NCBI GenBank assembly: GCA_905209725.1
Contig: CAJLTZ010000024.1
Location: 1 to 29,136 of the forward strand
Origin: an uncultured Muribaculaceae bacterium
GTDB lineage: Bacteria > Bacteroidota > Bacteroidia > Bacteroidales > Muribaculaceae
DNA length: 29,136 nucleotides
Reading direction: 5' to 3'
Position 1 is the first letter of the stretch. Each line of letters begins with the position of its first letter. A program made the position numbers and the translations under genes. This document shows, piece by piece, positions 6,592 through 14,748 of this stretch. The notes under the pieces were generated by a model that searched no databases, had not been told where the DNA came from, and saw nothing but the letters and a program-made list of their open reading frames with translations.

Positions 6592-7595
6592 GAGGAGAGG
6601 TTTCTCTTCCATCCCTCAAATTTCACCCTCCGCATTGCTGAGCCTGCCGTCAGTTTCCGCCATTCCTCTTCCGAGAGTTTCCGGGCCTCATCTGCGTCGA
6701 GATTCAGCAGCCTCTCCCCTATTGCAAATTCCGGCAATGTGAGCGCCGCATTCTCTTGAGCCAGCAGCGGGCAGGCATTCACGCAGCGGTCGCAACCATA
6801 AAGCGTATTGCGCCCGGCCGCAGTGGCCATCGCCTCCCGCCCCTCGGCTGTGTCCCAGTCGCCGCGGTGCTCGATGGTCAGATAACTAAGGCACCGCCGC
6901 GCATCCATCTCCCCATACTTCCCATCAGCCAGCGCTCCGCCCGGGCAAGCGCGAACACAAGCCCCGCAGTCAAGACAAACTTCGGCTTCCGCAATCCCCA
7001 CCCCTCTTGTTTCTTTATCCAGATCATCCCAGTCCTCAAGAGCTTCGCGAGCCACAATCACCTCAGCCAAAAACACCCGCGGTCCCGCTCCCGGCACGCT
7101 CACCATCCCATTGCGGCATCGCTGTGCCATCCCGCTCCTCACTGCCCAATATCTCTCCATCACAGGCGCCGTGTCCACGCATATCCGGTAAAGTCGGCGC
7201 AAATGTCTCCCTCGCAAATCCGTTTCCCGCAACGCCTCTAATATCCGCTTCCGCAAGATATCGTGATAGTCCTTCCCATAGGCATAAGCCGAAATCATCG
7301 GTAGCCCTGCATCCCGTTCCCTTTCCGGCGCATAGCTGAAAGCCAATGTCACAATCACCGCCGCCTCGGCATCCTCCATAAGAAGACGCGGGTCGCGCCG
7401 CAACTCCTGATATTTGGCGAGATAATCCATTCCGGCAGCATATCCCCCTTCAAGCCACTGCTGATATGCCTCAAACGCATCCTGCTCCACCGGTGCCGCC
7501 TCCACGCATCCCCATGAGCAGGCGCCGCTAAGTGTCGCTATCCTGCGCGCAAGCCTCAGCCCTTGCGACCGAAATCCGCCGGTATCTCCCCCCAT
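6576..7595 (-). CDS. queG: Epoxyqueuosine reductase
   Basis: Cobalamin- and Fe-S-dependent enzyme that reduces epoxyqueuosine to queuosine in tRNA anticodons. In this 339-residue protein the catalytic Asp lies in VDTAPVMERYW (Asp141). The first Fe-S motif is CLDCGACVRACP (Cys207, 210, 213, 217), followed by RRCLSYLTIEHRG, and the second is YGCDRCVNACP (near residue 277). The glycine/tryptophan-rich motif that normally follows the catalytic Asp (RSGLGWIGKN) is altered to RSGMAQRCRN at residues 153-162. The ATG overlaps the RNase H gene end by 40 bp. The C-terminus (Ser-Asn-Phe-Glu-Phe) and stop come from heptad repeat sequence. QueG is well supported; full activity is less certain because of the altered motif. 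Confidence 0.9.
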   Translation of the reverse strand: MGGDTGGFRSQGLRLARRIATLSGACSWGCVEAAPVEQDAFEAYQQWLEGGYAAGMDYLAKYQELRRDPRLLMEDAEAAVIVTLAFSYAPERERDAGLPMISAYAYGKDYHDILRKRILEALRETDLRGRHLRRLYRICVDTAPVMERYWAVRSGMAQRCRNGMVSVPGAGPRVFLAEVIVAREALEDWDDLDKETRGVGIAEAEVCLDCGACVRACPGGALADGKYGEMDARRCLSYLTIEHRGDWDTAEGREAMATAAGRNTLYGCDRCVNACPLLAQENAALTLPEFAIGERLLNLDADEARKLSEEEWRKLTAGSAMRRVKFEGWKRNLSSNFEF

Positions 7596-8272
7596 TTGTC
7601 AGTGTTCCATTTCAGTATCTTCGCATCCACCTGATGCGTGTTGAGCCACGACAACGCCCGCTCCATCATTCGAAAACTCGGCTCTGTCTGCGGCGTGCGT
7701 GCCAGTTGGGTCTTCACCTTGCGGTCGCGCACCCATGCCATCCCCGTCTTCGAGTCGCTGTAGATGGTGTGTGTCTCCCCGCGCTGGAACATCAGCGCCA
7801 GCGCGTGAACTATGGCAAGAAATTCCCCGATATTATTCGTGGAGCGCTCGAACGGTCCCACATGGAATATCTGCTCTCCCGTGAGGAGCGACACACCGCG
7901 ATATTCCATTTTTCCCGGATTTCCCGCACAGGCTGCATCCACAGCCCAGCCGTTCAGGTCAATCTCCGGAAACGACATATAGTCGGGAACTCCGGCTCGC
8001 GGCATATTGGTCCGCTGCGCTTCCAGTTGCTTGTTGGCCTCCAGTTGCGTGTGTGCGTTCCGGTTCACCCCATTAAGCAGATTGCCGAGTTCTTTCTGTT
8101 CAACCCGGCGACATCCCTGCCTGTAGGCCTCCGCGGCAGCCCCGGCGCTGTCATAGCCCTTGAACGCCGCCCCGGGATAGTCCTCCACCTGCTCCATCGC
8201 ATCCGACAGATCATCGTAGACGCCCGGCTGACGACCCTGCCACACCACATAATATTTCTTGTTATATCCCAT
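7556..8272 (-). CDS. rnhA: Ribonuclease HI with N-terminal viroplasmin domain
   Basis: Degrades the RNA strand of RNA-DNA hybrids. The 238-residue protein starts with a viroplasmin-type hybrid-binding domain (about residues 4-48: KYYVVWQGRQPGVYDD, then AAFKGYDS), a charged linker, and an RNase H domain from about residue 105. Catalytic acids are visible at Asp112 (WAVDAACAGNPG), Glu150 (NNIGEFLAI), Asp173 (YSDSKTG) and Asp233 (near the C-terminus, in PADFGRK). This two-domain form is common in Bacteroidetes. The stop lies 40 bp inside queG. The start ATG at 8272 is 37 bp after the pdxB stop. Confidence 0.93.
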   Translation of the reverse strand: MGYNKKYYVVWQGRQPGVYDDLSDAMEQVEDYPGAAFKGYDSAGAAAEAYRQGCRRVEQKELGNLLNGVNRNAHTQLEANKQLEAQRTNMPRAGVPDYMSFPEIDLNGWAVDAACAGNPGKMEYRGVSLLTGEQIFHVGPFERSTNNIGEFLAIVHALALMFQRGETHTIYSDSKTGMAWVRDRKVKTQLARTPQTEPSFRMMERALSWLNTHQVDAKILKWNTDKWGEIPADFGRKG

Positions 8273-8309
8273 TAGTCTCTTTTATAGAAGGATGTGTGAA
8301 GATGCCGGT

Positions 8310-9323
8310 TTATTTCACTTCGTCGCGATAATAGTAATTGGCGCGCAGAGTGTCGAAAAATTCCGGGTGCTCCCTCAGAGGCATCATATCGTGCCCGGGG
8401 TCATATGAGCGCAGAATGCTCTCTTCGCAAAGTCCCTCGGGTTCAGAATAGGCTCCTGCCAGTCCACTCTTGTCAATCTTGATGCCAAACTTCTGCTCAA
8501 GCGCCTCGAGAGCCATACGTGTGGCGCGCTCCTTGCCCTGCCGGGAATATCCTGCGATATGGAATGTGCCATAATCCACCACATTCAGGAGTTCCGGATC
8601 AATCTCCGGCTCTCCCTCCCAGGTGTCGATCACGGCGCGGATGCGGCCATCCTTCGCTGCGGCTTTCACGGCGTCGCCATTCACCACCGGCCCGCGAGCC
8701 GCGTTGATAAGAAGCGCTCCAGGCTTCATCAGTTCTAACTCCTCCTCGGAAATCAGATGATACGAAGGCCATTCCCCATCGCGCGTGAGCGGTGTGTGCA
8801 GCGTCACGGCATCGCATTCACTGAGCACCTCCTCAAGACTGTGATAACTGCCTTCCGGGTTCTCTGCCTCCTTGGGAGGGTCGTTCACCAATATCTCGGT
8901 GCCAAGACGCTCTCCCCAGGCTTTCACTATGCTGCCTACATTGCCGCAGCCCACGATGCCGAGTTTGTCACGGCCGGCCTTGAAGCCCTCGCGAAGAAGC
9001 GCCGACCACACATATTGTGCCACTCCGGGTGCATTGCACCCCGGCGCGTTGCGAACATCAATGCCGGCCTTGGCGCACCAGTCCCTGTCAATCTGGTCCA
9101 TGCCGATGGTGGCCGTGGCCACTAATTTCACCCGCGAGCCACCGAGAAGCGCCTCATTGCAGCGCGTGCGCGTGCGAATCACTACCGCGTCGGCATCCTT
9201 CACAATCTCAGGCGTAAAACCAAACTGGTCAACATATATCACTTCCTCCACCTCAGGCACCCCTTCCAGGCGTCCCTTGATGTAAGGAATATTATCATCC
9301 ACGATTATCCGTAATCCCTTCAT
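8310..9323 (-). CDS. pdxB: 4-phosphoerythronate dehydrogenase
   Basis: Oxidises 4-phospho-D-erythronate in the DXP-independent... that is, the PdxB-dependent pyridoxal-5'-phosphate pathway, using a nicotinamide cofactor. The protein (337 residues from the ATG at 9323) is a D-2-hydroxyacid dehydrogenase: Rossmann loop GIVGCGNVGS near residue 122, catalytic Arg in INAARGPVV (about 207), Glu in DTWEGEPEIDPEL (about 237), and His in GTFHIAGYSRQGKERAT (about 257). The AGYS and GKERAT features and the C-terminal dimerisation region favour PdxB over SerA. A TTG one codon upstream belongs to the heptad repeat and is rejected as the start. Confidence 0.9.
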   Translation of the reverse strand: MKGLRIIVDDNIPYIKGRLEGVPEVEEVIYVDQFGFTPEIVKDADAVVIRTRTRCNEALLGGSRVKLVATATIGMDQIDRDWCAKAGIDVRNAPGCNAPGVAQYVWSALLREGFKAGRDKLGIVGCGNVGSIVKAWGERLGTEILVNDPPKEAENPEGSYHSLEEVLSECDAVTLHTPLTRDGEWPSYHLISEEELELMKPGALLINAARGPVVNGDAVKAAAKDGRIRAVIDTWEGEPEIDPELLNVVDYGTFHIAGYSRQGKERATRMALEALEQKFGIKIDKSGLAGAYSEPEGLCEESILRSYDPGHDMMPLREHPEFFDTLRANYYYRDEVK

Positions 9324-9350
9324 CAATTATCAATTATTAATCATCAAATA
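9323..9350 (-). repeat. Heptad repeat block, membrane protein / pdxB gap
   Basis: Four 7-bp units; on the mRNA strand two are TAATTGA and two are variants (TGATTAA, TATTTGA). The stop TGA of the membrane protein (9344-9346) lies inside the block, which ends at the pdxB ATG. Confidence 0.7.
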
Positions 9351-10306
9351 GTAGTTGCAAGGAAGAATCCCACATATATGGCCATCACCACAAGCGCCCA
9401 TATCTGCTCGCGCCGTATATGCCAGAGCGCGAAGAGATTGGCAAGTTGCACGGCGCCTATCATATAGATAGTGCCCATATAGGCTGTCATGTTGGTATAG
9501 TCGAATATGATTCCCAAGAGGCAGAATATCCCTACTGTGGCTGCCGCTAAATTGAGCAATCGCCGCTTGGGGTTGCCGGCATAGAGCTTCACCAGGTTGT
9601 TGAGGCCCAACAGGCAGGAGGCCACTGCTGTAACCCCTATGTTCACCATCACGATAAATAGTTCACGAGTGGCGGCATCTCCCGTGAAGAGATTGCTCAA
9701 CGTGGGCATCGCGAAATTCCCCAAAGGTATGATTCCTAAGCCTATCCCCACCCAATAGGGCGCCGCAAGACCCATCAGAAGCGCCAAGAACTCCTTGAAC
9801 CTGAAGCATTTCATCAATATGGCCACAATGATATAGGCCGGAATCATAAGGATGAATGCATACTGGATCATCGACCCTAACGAAAGAATCGTGGCCACCA
9901 CGAAAATCTCCTGTGTGGCATTCTGTTGCCGGTAGCAGAAGAAGAGGATGGTGAGGCAGGCAAGATTGCAGGCGGCAAGTATTATCGAACTGGTGAGCAC
10001 GCCCGAAATCCAGGGATTGGAGGCAGCCGCCACTAAGAATATCGCCGAAATGAATCCCCCCGAGCCTGGCACAAACGTATGGCTCTTGTTGGAGAAATAG
10101 AGCGCCACGGCCGTGGCGAGAAGCAGCGTGAGATTGATTGCCCACGACACCACTTCCGGAATCATCCATTCATTGGGCGAAGGAAGGCAAAGCCCCATCT
10201 TGCCTGTGATGGCAGGCATGGGGCTTGTGAAGAAGGCTGTGGCACTCATGGCCAAAGCCAGGATCACAGCCAATGGTGTGGTGGTCTGTCGGTTAATCTC
10301 CCTCAT
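9344..10306 (-). CDS. Multi-pass inner membrane protein, unknown function
   Basis: A 320-residue very hydrophobic protein with roughly eight to nine membrane segments (for example about residues 11-30, 52-71, 83-102, 106-126, 132-152, 157-196, 215-236, 250-268, 277-296, 300-318) and short polar loops. I do not recognise a family with confidence; it resembles unnamed Bacteroidales integral membrane proteins. There are no visible transporter signature motifs and few charged residues inside segments apart from loop Arg/Lys, such as the GNPKRR turn near residue 245 that suggests a cytoplasmic loop. Its start overlaps the RlmL-type gene end by 14 bp, so it is co-expressed with it, and the stop lies in a heptad block before pdxB. 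Confidence 0.75.
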   Translation of the reverse strand: MREINRQTTTPLAVILALAMSATAFFTSPMPAITGKMGLCLPSPNEWMIPEVVSWAINLTLLLATAVALYFSNKSHTFVPGSGGFISAIFLVAAASNPWISGVLTSSIILAACNLACLTILFFCYRQQNATQEIFVVATILSLGSMIQYAFILMIPAYIIVAILMKCFRFKEFLALLMGLAAPYWVGIGLGIIPLGNFAMPTLSNLFTGDAATRELFIVMVNIGVTAVASCLLGLNNLVKLYAGNPKRRLLNLAAATVGIFCLLGIIFDYTNMTAYMGTIYMIGAVQLANLFALWHIRREQIWALVVMAIYVGFFLATTI

Positions 10307-11885
10307 CCTCCCAGTCGCGTTTCTGCTTGCGCCGGCGGAAATGAACAGGATTTATCACCTCTTCTCTGTCGGCGGAGATGCTTGGCCCGCGGTCGTTGAT
10401 TTTGCGGGCTTCTCTCCCCTCTCTGCGGTCGTTCTTATGATATCCTCCATCGCGGCGGCTCTCTTTGCCGTAGGAGCCTCCTCTGCCCTCACGGCGGTCA
10501 TCCTTATGATAGCCTCCCTCACGGCGGTCGTTCTTATGATAGCCTCCGTCGCGGCGGTTTTCCTTGCCGTTGCCGCCGTCCCGCGATTTCTTCTTGATGG
10601 AATTGCGGTCGCCTCGTTCGGTGTGTCCTCCGAATTTGCGCGTTTCCTTTTTCCATTCATCCTCGCTCAGACGACGCATCTTCCGCGGTCCGCGGTCCTC
10701 GGTGTCGCCGTCATGCTCGCGCACGCGGCCCCCCTCTGCCCGGAAATCATTGTAACTCCCGTCAAACATCACATATTCGCGCAGCGTGCATTCCAGACTT
10801 CCGTTGAGCATCGGTATCTTCATCGACGGCTTCAGCCCGATATTGGCGAAGTCATCGTCGTTCATGCCGATTATCCATACGTGCCACCCCGGGAAATTGC
10901 GCTTCAGCGACTGGCCGATGCCACGGTAGAGCTCGGTCATATCATCCGGCTTCAGGCGCTGTCCGTAGGGTGGATTCATCACCATCACGCCGGCTTCCGG
11001 ATTGTCGGTCCATTCCGACAGTGGGCGCCACGAGAGCTCAATCATGTCTTCGAGCTGTGCGTTCTTGATATTCTTGCGGGCTATCGCCACAGCCTCGGCG
11101 TCGATATCGCCGCCATATATCTTGAAGGCGAATTCACGCTCGTTGCTGTCATCGTTGTAGAGGCTTTCGAAGAGTTCCGAATCGAAGTCGTTCCAGCGCT
11201 CGAAGGCGAAGTTCTGGCGGTAGATGCCGGGGTTGATGTTGGCGGCGATGAGGGCGGCCTCGATGAGGAACGTGCCCGAACCGCACATCGGGTCGGCGAA
11301 ATTGCAGTCGCCGCGCCAGCCCGTCTTCATTATGATTCCGGCGGCAAGCACTTCGTTGATGGGTGCCTCCGTCTGTTCGGCGCGATATCCACGCTTCGAC
11401 AGCGGCTCGCCGCTCGAGTCGAGCGAGATGGTCACCCGGCTCCCCTGGATATGCACGTTAAACAGGACATCGGCGCCATTCACGCGAATCGATGGGCGCT
11501 CCCCGGTCTTGTCGCGGAAATGGTCCACTATGCCATCCTTCACCCTGTACGTCACAAAGCGCGAATGTGTGAAATCCTCGCTGTTCACCGTGGCGTCGAT
11601 GGCGAAGGTCATCTCCGGTGTAAGATATTTCCCCCATTCTATCTCCCGTACTATATCATAGAGCTCGTCGGGATTATAGGCCGTGAATTTCTCTATCGGC
11701 TTCAGGATTCTCAATGCTGTGCGGCAGCAAAGGTTGGCCTTGTACATCATCTCGAGGTCCCCCTCGAAACTGACCATACGGTTGCCCATTTCAACGTTCT
11801 CGGCCCCAAGACTGATCAATTCGTCGCGGAGCACATCCTCAAGGCCTTGAAACGTCTTGGCCACCATTGAAAAGCTATTTTCCAT
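10293..11885 (-). CDS. RlmL-type THUMP class I rRNA methyltransferase with basic tail
   Basis: SAM-dependent RNA methyltransferase of the THUMP/UPF0020 family, probably modifying a guanine N2 of 23S rRNA as RlmL does. Residues 1-50 form the ferredoxin-like part, 50-160 the THUMP domain, and 170-375 the Rossmann methyltransferase with DPMCGSGTFLIEAAL (198-212), GGDIDAEAV (258-266) and the catalytic NPPYG (304-308). The RlmK half of the E. coli RlmKL fusion is absent. From about residue 381 to 530 there is a disordered, strongly charged tail, with GGYHKNDRRE-type repeats at 437-491. Such Arg/Gly-rich tails occur on RNA helicases and suggest RNA or ribosome binding. It follows ftsZ after 126 bp and overlaps the membrane-protein gene by 14 bp. 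Confidence 0.88.
   Translation of the reverse strand: MENSFSMVAKTFQGLEDVLRDELISLGAENVEMGNRMVSFEGDLEMMYKANLCCRTALRILKPIEKFTAYNPDELYDIVREIEWGKYLTPEMTFAIDATVNSEDFTHSRFVTYRVKDGIVDHFRDKTGERPSIRVNGADVLFNVHIQGSRVTISLDSSGEPLSKRGYRAEQTEAPINEVLAAGIIMKTGWRGDCNFADPMCGSGTFLIEAALIAANINPGIYRQNFAFERWNDFDSELFESLYNDDSNEREFAFKIYGGDIDAEAVAIARKNIKNAQLEDMIELSWRPLSEWTDNPEAGVMVMNPPYGQRLKPDDMTELYRGIGQSLKRNFPGWHVWIIGMNDDDFANIGLKPSMKIPMLNGSLECTLREYVMFDGSYNDFRAEGGRVREHDGDTEDRGPRKMRRLSEDEWKKETRKFGGHTERGDRNSIKKKSRDGGNGKENRRDGGYHKNDRREGGYHKDDRREGRGGSYGKESRRDGGYHKNDRREGREARKINDRGPSISADREEVINPVHFRRRKQKRDWEDEGD
10413..10577 (-). repeat. In-frame repeats encoding the Arg/Gly-rich tail
   Basis: About five imperfect units of 30-39 bp encode [GG-x-x-(H/G)-K-x-(D/S/N)-R-R-(D/E)] in the tail of the methyltransferase. 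Three units, starting near 10429, 10496 and 10529 on the plus strand, are nearly identical in DNA, indicating recent duplication and likely length variation between strains. Confidence 0.8.
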
Positions 11886-11940
11886 CGGGTTTCAGTGTAC
11901 GCCCTCCCCATTACTTATCAAATAGTCACTAAACTCTATT

Positions 11941-11968
11941 ACTTCTGACTTCTGACTTCTGACTTAAT
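11941..11968 (-). repeat. Heptad repeat block, ftsZ / methyltransferase gap
   Basis: Three perfect copies of ACTTCTG on the plus strand (CAGAAGT on the mRNA strand) plus a fourth degenerate unit. It lies in the middle of the 126-bp gap and, unlike most blocks, touches neither coding sequence. The rest of the gap is AT-rich with no clear hairpin. Confidence 0.85.
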
Positions 11969-12011
11969 GAGCGTTTTGGCGTGGTAAAATATGTGTTTTG
12001 GTTATTTATAA

Positions 12012-13364
12012 TCAGAATGATATCTTGTTTCCGCTCCGCTGTTCCTGTCGCGGGTCGGGCGCTGGATCGCTGGCCGGGTCGTTGATATGCTCCAAAAGCA
12101 TATTGAATTCACTCGGACGGTTGAATGCCGGCACGCGCTCTATCTGCGCTATCACATCGTGGTCGTCCATCTGTGATGGCTTCAGCACAGCGTATTTCAG
12201 CTTCATCGACTCTATCTTCTGTGTGCGGATCTTGTCGGGGCCGTACACATCGGCTATCGTCTTCTCTGTATTCTCCGGTAGTTTCGAATCGGGCTTCGGT
12301 CCCATGTTGATGGTCCCGTTGTTATTTTCATCGTTATTGTCGATGATAATCTTTTTCCCCTCTCCTATCGTCACGTCGAAGCCTGAGGCAAGCACGGTTA
12401 CCTTCACCTTGTCGCCCATCTCTGGGTTGTCGCCGATACCCCATTTCACATCCACACTTGCAGGAAGTTTGGAGGTGAAGGCCGTGATCTCGCCCATCTC
12501 TTCGGTGCGGATGGGATTGTCGGAGTCTTTGGCGCAGATGAATTTGAGCAGAAGACGCTTGGAGGTGTTGATGTCGTGAGCCTTGAGAAGGGGTGAATGG
12601 AGCGCGCCCTTGATGGCGTTGGTGATTCGGTGCTCACCCTCTCCTATCGCTGTGGCGATTATCGCCGAACCGCTGTCCTTGAGCGTGGTCTTCACATCCT
12701 GGAAGTCCACGTTCACATAGCATGGCTCTGAGATAATCTCCGAGATGCTTCGGGCGGCGTTGGCAAGGGTGTCGTCGGCTTTGCTGAAGGCGTTGAAGAG
12801 GTTGAGGTCCTTGTAGAGGTCTATCAGGTTCTCGTTGTTGATCATAAGAAGGGCGTCAACATGCTTGCGCAGCTCATCTGCACCTTCCAATGCCTTGATA
12901 ATCTTACTCTCACCCTCAAACATAAATGGCACTGTGACGATACCGATTGTCAGCATACCGGCCTCTTTGGCGATGCGTGCCACCACAGGCGCCGCGCCTG
13001 TGCCGGTGCCTCCCCCCATGCCGGCCGTGATGAACACCATCTCGGTCTCGTCGTTGAAGAGACTCTTCAGCTCCTCCACGCTTGCCTCCGCACACTGGCG
13101 TCCGATTTCCGGCTTGTTGCCCGCTCCTAGACCGTGAGTAATCTCCTTGCCAAGAAGCACTTTCGTCTCAACCGGCGACATTTCGAGCGCCTGCTTGTCG
13201 GTGTTGCATACCACAAAGTTGATATGGCGTATCTTCTCCTTGTACATGAAATTCACGGCGTTGCCACCGCCGCCGCCAATGCCGATCACCTTGATGATGG
13301 CGCCGTTGTCATTGCCGGTCGCAAACTGCGATCCGTCGAGTATATCCCTTGTGTCTTCGTCCAT
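12012..13364 (-). CDS. ftsZ: Cell division GTPase FtsZ
   Basis: Tubulin homologue that polymerises at midcell as the Z ring. The 450-residue protein has the N-terminal nucleotide loop GIGGGGGNAVNFM (28-40), the tubulin signature GGGTGTGAAPVVA (117-129), and the T7-loop region NVDFQDVKTTLKDSGSA near residue 218. The GTPase and C-terminal core end near residue 320. A variable Asn/Asp-rich linker leads to a VPAFNR segment (about 412) resembling the conserved FtsA-binding tail peptide, followed by about 35 further residues with a DPAS/DPAP/DPR pattern. The position last in the dcw cluster, 28 bp after ftsA, is the classic order. Linker length is ordinary for Bacteroidales. Confidence 0.98.
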   Translation of the reverse strand: MDEDTRDILDGSQFATGNDNGAIIKVIGIGGGGGNAVNFMYKEKIRHINFVVCNTDKQALEMSPVETKVLLGKEITHGLGAGNKPEIGRQCAEASVEELKSLFNDETEMVFITAGMGGGTGTGAAPVVARIAKEAGMLTIGIVTVPFMFEGESKIIKALEGADELRKHVDALLMINNENLIDLYKDLNLFNAFSKADDTLANAARSISEIISEPCYVNVDFQDVKTTLKDSGSAIIATAIGEGEHRITNAIKGALHSPLLKAHDINTSKRLLLKFICAKDSDNPIRTEEMGEITAFTSKLPASVDVKWGIGDNPEMGDKVKVTVLASGFDVTIGEGKKIIIDNNDENNNGTINMGPKPDSKLPENTEKTIADVYGPDKIRTQKIESMKLKYAVLKPSQMDDHDVIAQIERVPAFNRPSEFNMLLEHINDPASDPAPDPRQEQRSGNKISF

Positions 13365-13392
13365 TGTTTCCTTTGTTTATCCGTTCCAATCC

Positions 13393-14742
13393 TTATTCGA
13401 TAAGATCGCTCTTGTCCTCTCCGGGGTCGGAGAAAAATCTGGCAACTCTGTCGCTGAATTTGCCGAAAAGTCCTTTTCCCTTAGGTTTGTGCAGCTTTTC
13501 TGTGCCGCCCCCCTTCTGGCCCGGCGCTTCCGGTGTATTGGGGGTGCTGCCGTTGATGGGCATCTCCTCCTGGGTGGGGAATTCCAGACAGTTCACATCC
13601 GTGGTCATAGCCCCGGAATAGAGAACGCTGGCCACTTCGATAAGTTCTGCCGACGGCCCTTTGGAGTCCTCCACGGCGATGTACTGCGGAATCTCGCCGC
13701 GGCGCACCGACATGTTGGTGAGTTGCTTGAGCAGGTCGAGCATGCCGTTGAGTTTCGAGCCTCCCCCGATGCAGATGATGCCGCCGGGAAGATCCTTCTC
13801 CTTCAGGCCGGCGTAATAGATCTGCTGCACGATGTTGAGGGCTATCTCTTCGGCGCGGGCCACTATCAGGTTTGACACGTCGTTCATCTGCACTCCGTTG
13901 ATGTTCAGCGTGGAGGCCATGTCCCGCGGCTGGGCGTTGCCGGAGGTTATCTTCAGTTCCTCGGCTTTTTCCTCGAGAAGATGGCCGAGGCTGGTAAGGT
14001 CGCGTGTGATGTTGCGTCCGCCAAGGGGAAGCGTCACGAAATATTCGAGATGGCCACCCTTGTAGATGGTCACGGCTGTGGTCTCTGCGCCTATGTCCAC
14101 GAGCATGCAGCCCAGACGCTTCTCGTCAGGCTTCAGAATCACCTGAGCCGTGCTCAGAGCCGTCACGATGAAGCCCTCTATCTGTACGCCTAATTTGTCG
14201 GTGAGGGTGCGCGTGAGCATCCTGCGAAGCTCCGGACGGCACACTATCAGGTCGTACGTGGCGCTGATGCTGTTCCCCACCATGCCCCGTGGCTGCAATG
14301 TTTCCTGTTTGCCAACGTGATAAAGTCTCGGTATGGCGTCAACCACCTCCAAGGATGAGTCTACCGCCGTGGAGAGAGCCTGGTCGTGAAGACGCTTCAG
14401 CACCTCCTCGTTGACCTCCGTCTCGTCTGGAAGATTGATCTTTACCTCAGTGCAGATGCTGCGCAGTGAGCGGCCCGACAGACCCACGAACACCCCGTCG
14501 ATAACCCTTGGCGTCACCGACGGTTTACGCTCTATGCGCTCCAGTATCCGGGCCACGCGCATCGACGTCTCCTCCAGATTCTGGATGATGCCATAACGCA
14601 CGCCCTCCACACATCGCTCCTGATCGGTGGCGATGATGTCCAGACGTCCGTCTTCTCGCGGCTTCCCTACTGCCGCTATTATCTTGGAGCTGCATATCTC
14701 TATGGCGGCTACATATCTCTCTGCATTGTTGGTTTCGGCCAT
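13393..14742 (-). CDS. ftsA: Cell division protein FtsA
   Basis: Actin-like ATPase that tethers FtsZ to the membrane and recruits late division proteins. In 449 residues: the phosphate-1-like start YVAAIEICSSKIIAAVG (about 9-25), the FtsA-specific 1C subdomain, DIGAETTAVTIYKGG (phosphate 2, about 215-229), and the adenosine motif GGIICIGGGSKLNGM (about 330-344). A proline/glycine-rich linker precedes a terminal amphipathic stretch (KGLFGKFSDRVARFF, about 423-437) fitting the membrane-targeting helix, here followed by an acidic DPGEDKSDLIE ending. It starts 6 bp after ftsQ and is followed by ftsZ. Confidence 0.97.
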   Translation of the reverse strand: MAETNNAERYVAAIEICSSKIIAAVGKPREDGRLDIIATDQERCVEGVRYGIIQNLEETSMRVARILERIERKPSVTPRVIDGVFVGLSGRSLRSICTEVKINLPDETEVNEEVLKRLHDQALSTAVDSSLEVVDAIPRLYHVGKQETLQPRGMVGNSISATYDLIVCRPELRRMLTRTLTDKLGVQIEGFIVTALSTAQVILKPDEKRLGCMLVDIGAETTAVTIYKGGHLEYFVTLPLGGRNITRDLTSLGHLLEEKAEELKITSGNAQPRDMASTLNINGVQMNDVSNLIVARAEEIALNIVQQIYYAGLKEKDLPGGIICIGGGSKLNGMLDLLKQLTNMSVRRGEIPQYIAVEDSKGPSAELIEVASVLYSGAMTTDVNCLEFPTQEEMPINGSTPNTPEAPGQKGGGTEKLHKPKGKGLFGKFSDRVARFFSDPGEDKSDLIE

Positions 14743-14748
14743 CTCTCT

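Noticed and set aside
10113..11870. Long open frame (585 codons) on the plus strand opposite the methyltransferase
   Set aside because: It is an exact antisense shadow of a well-supported gene in a GC-biased frame; the translation has no family features.
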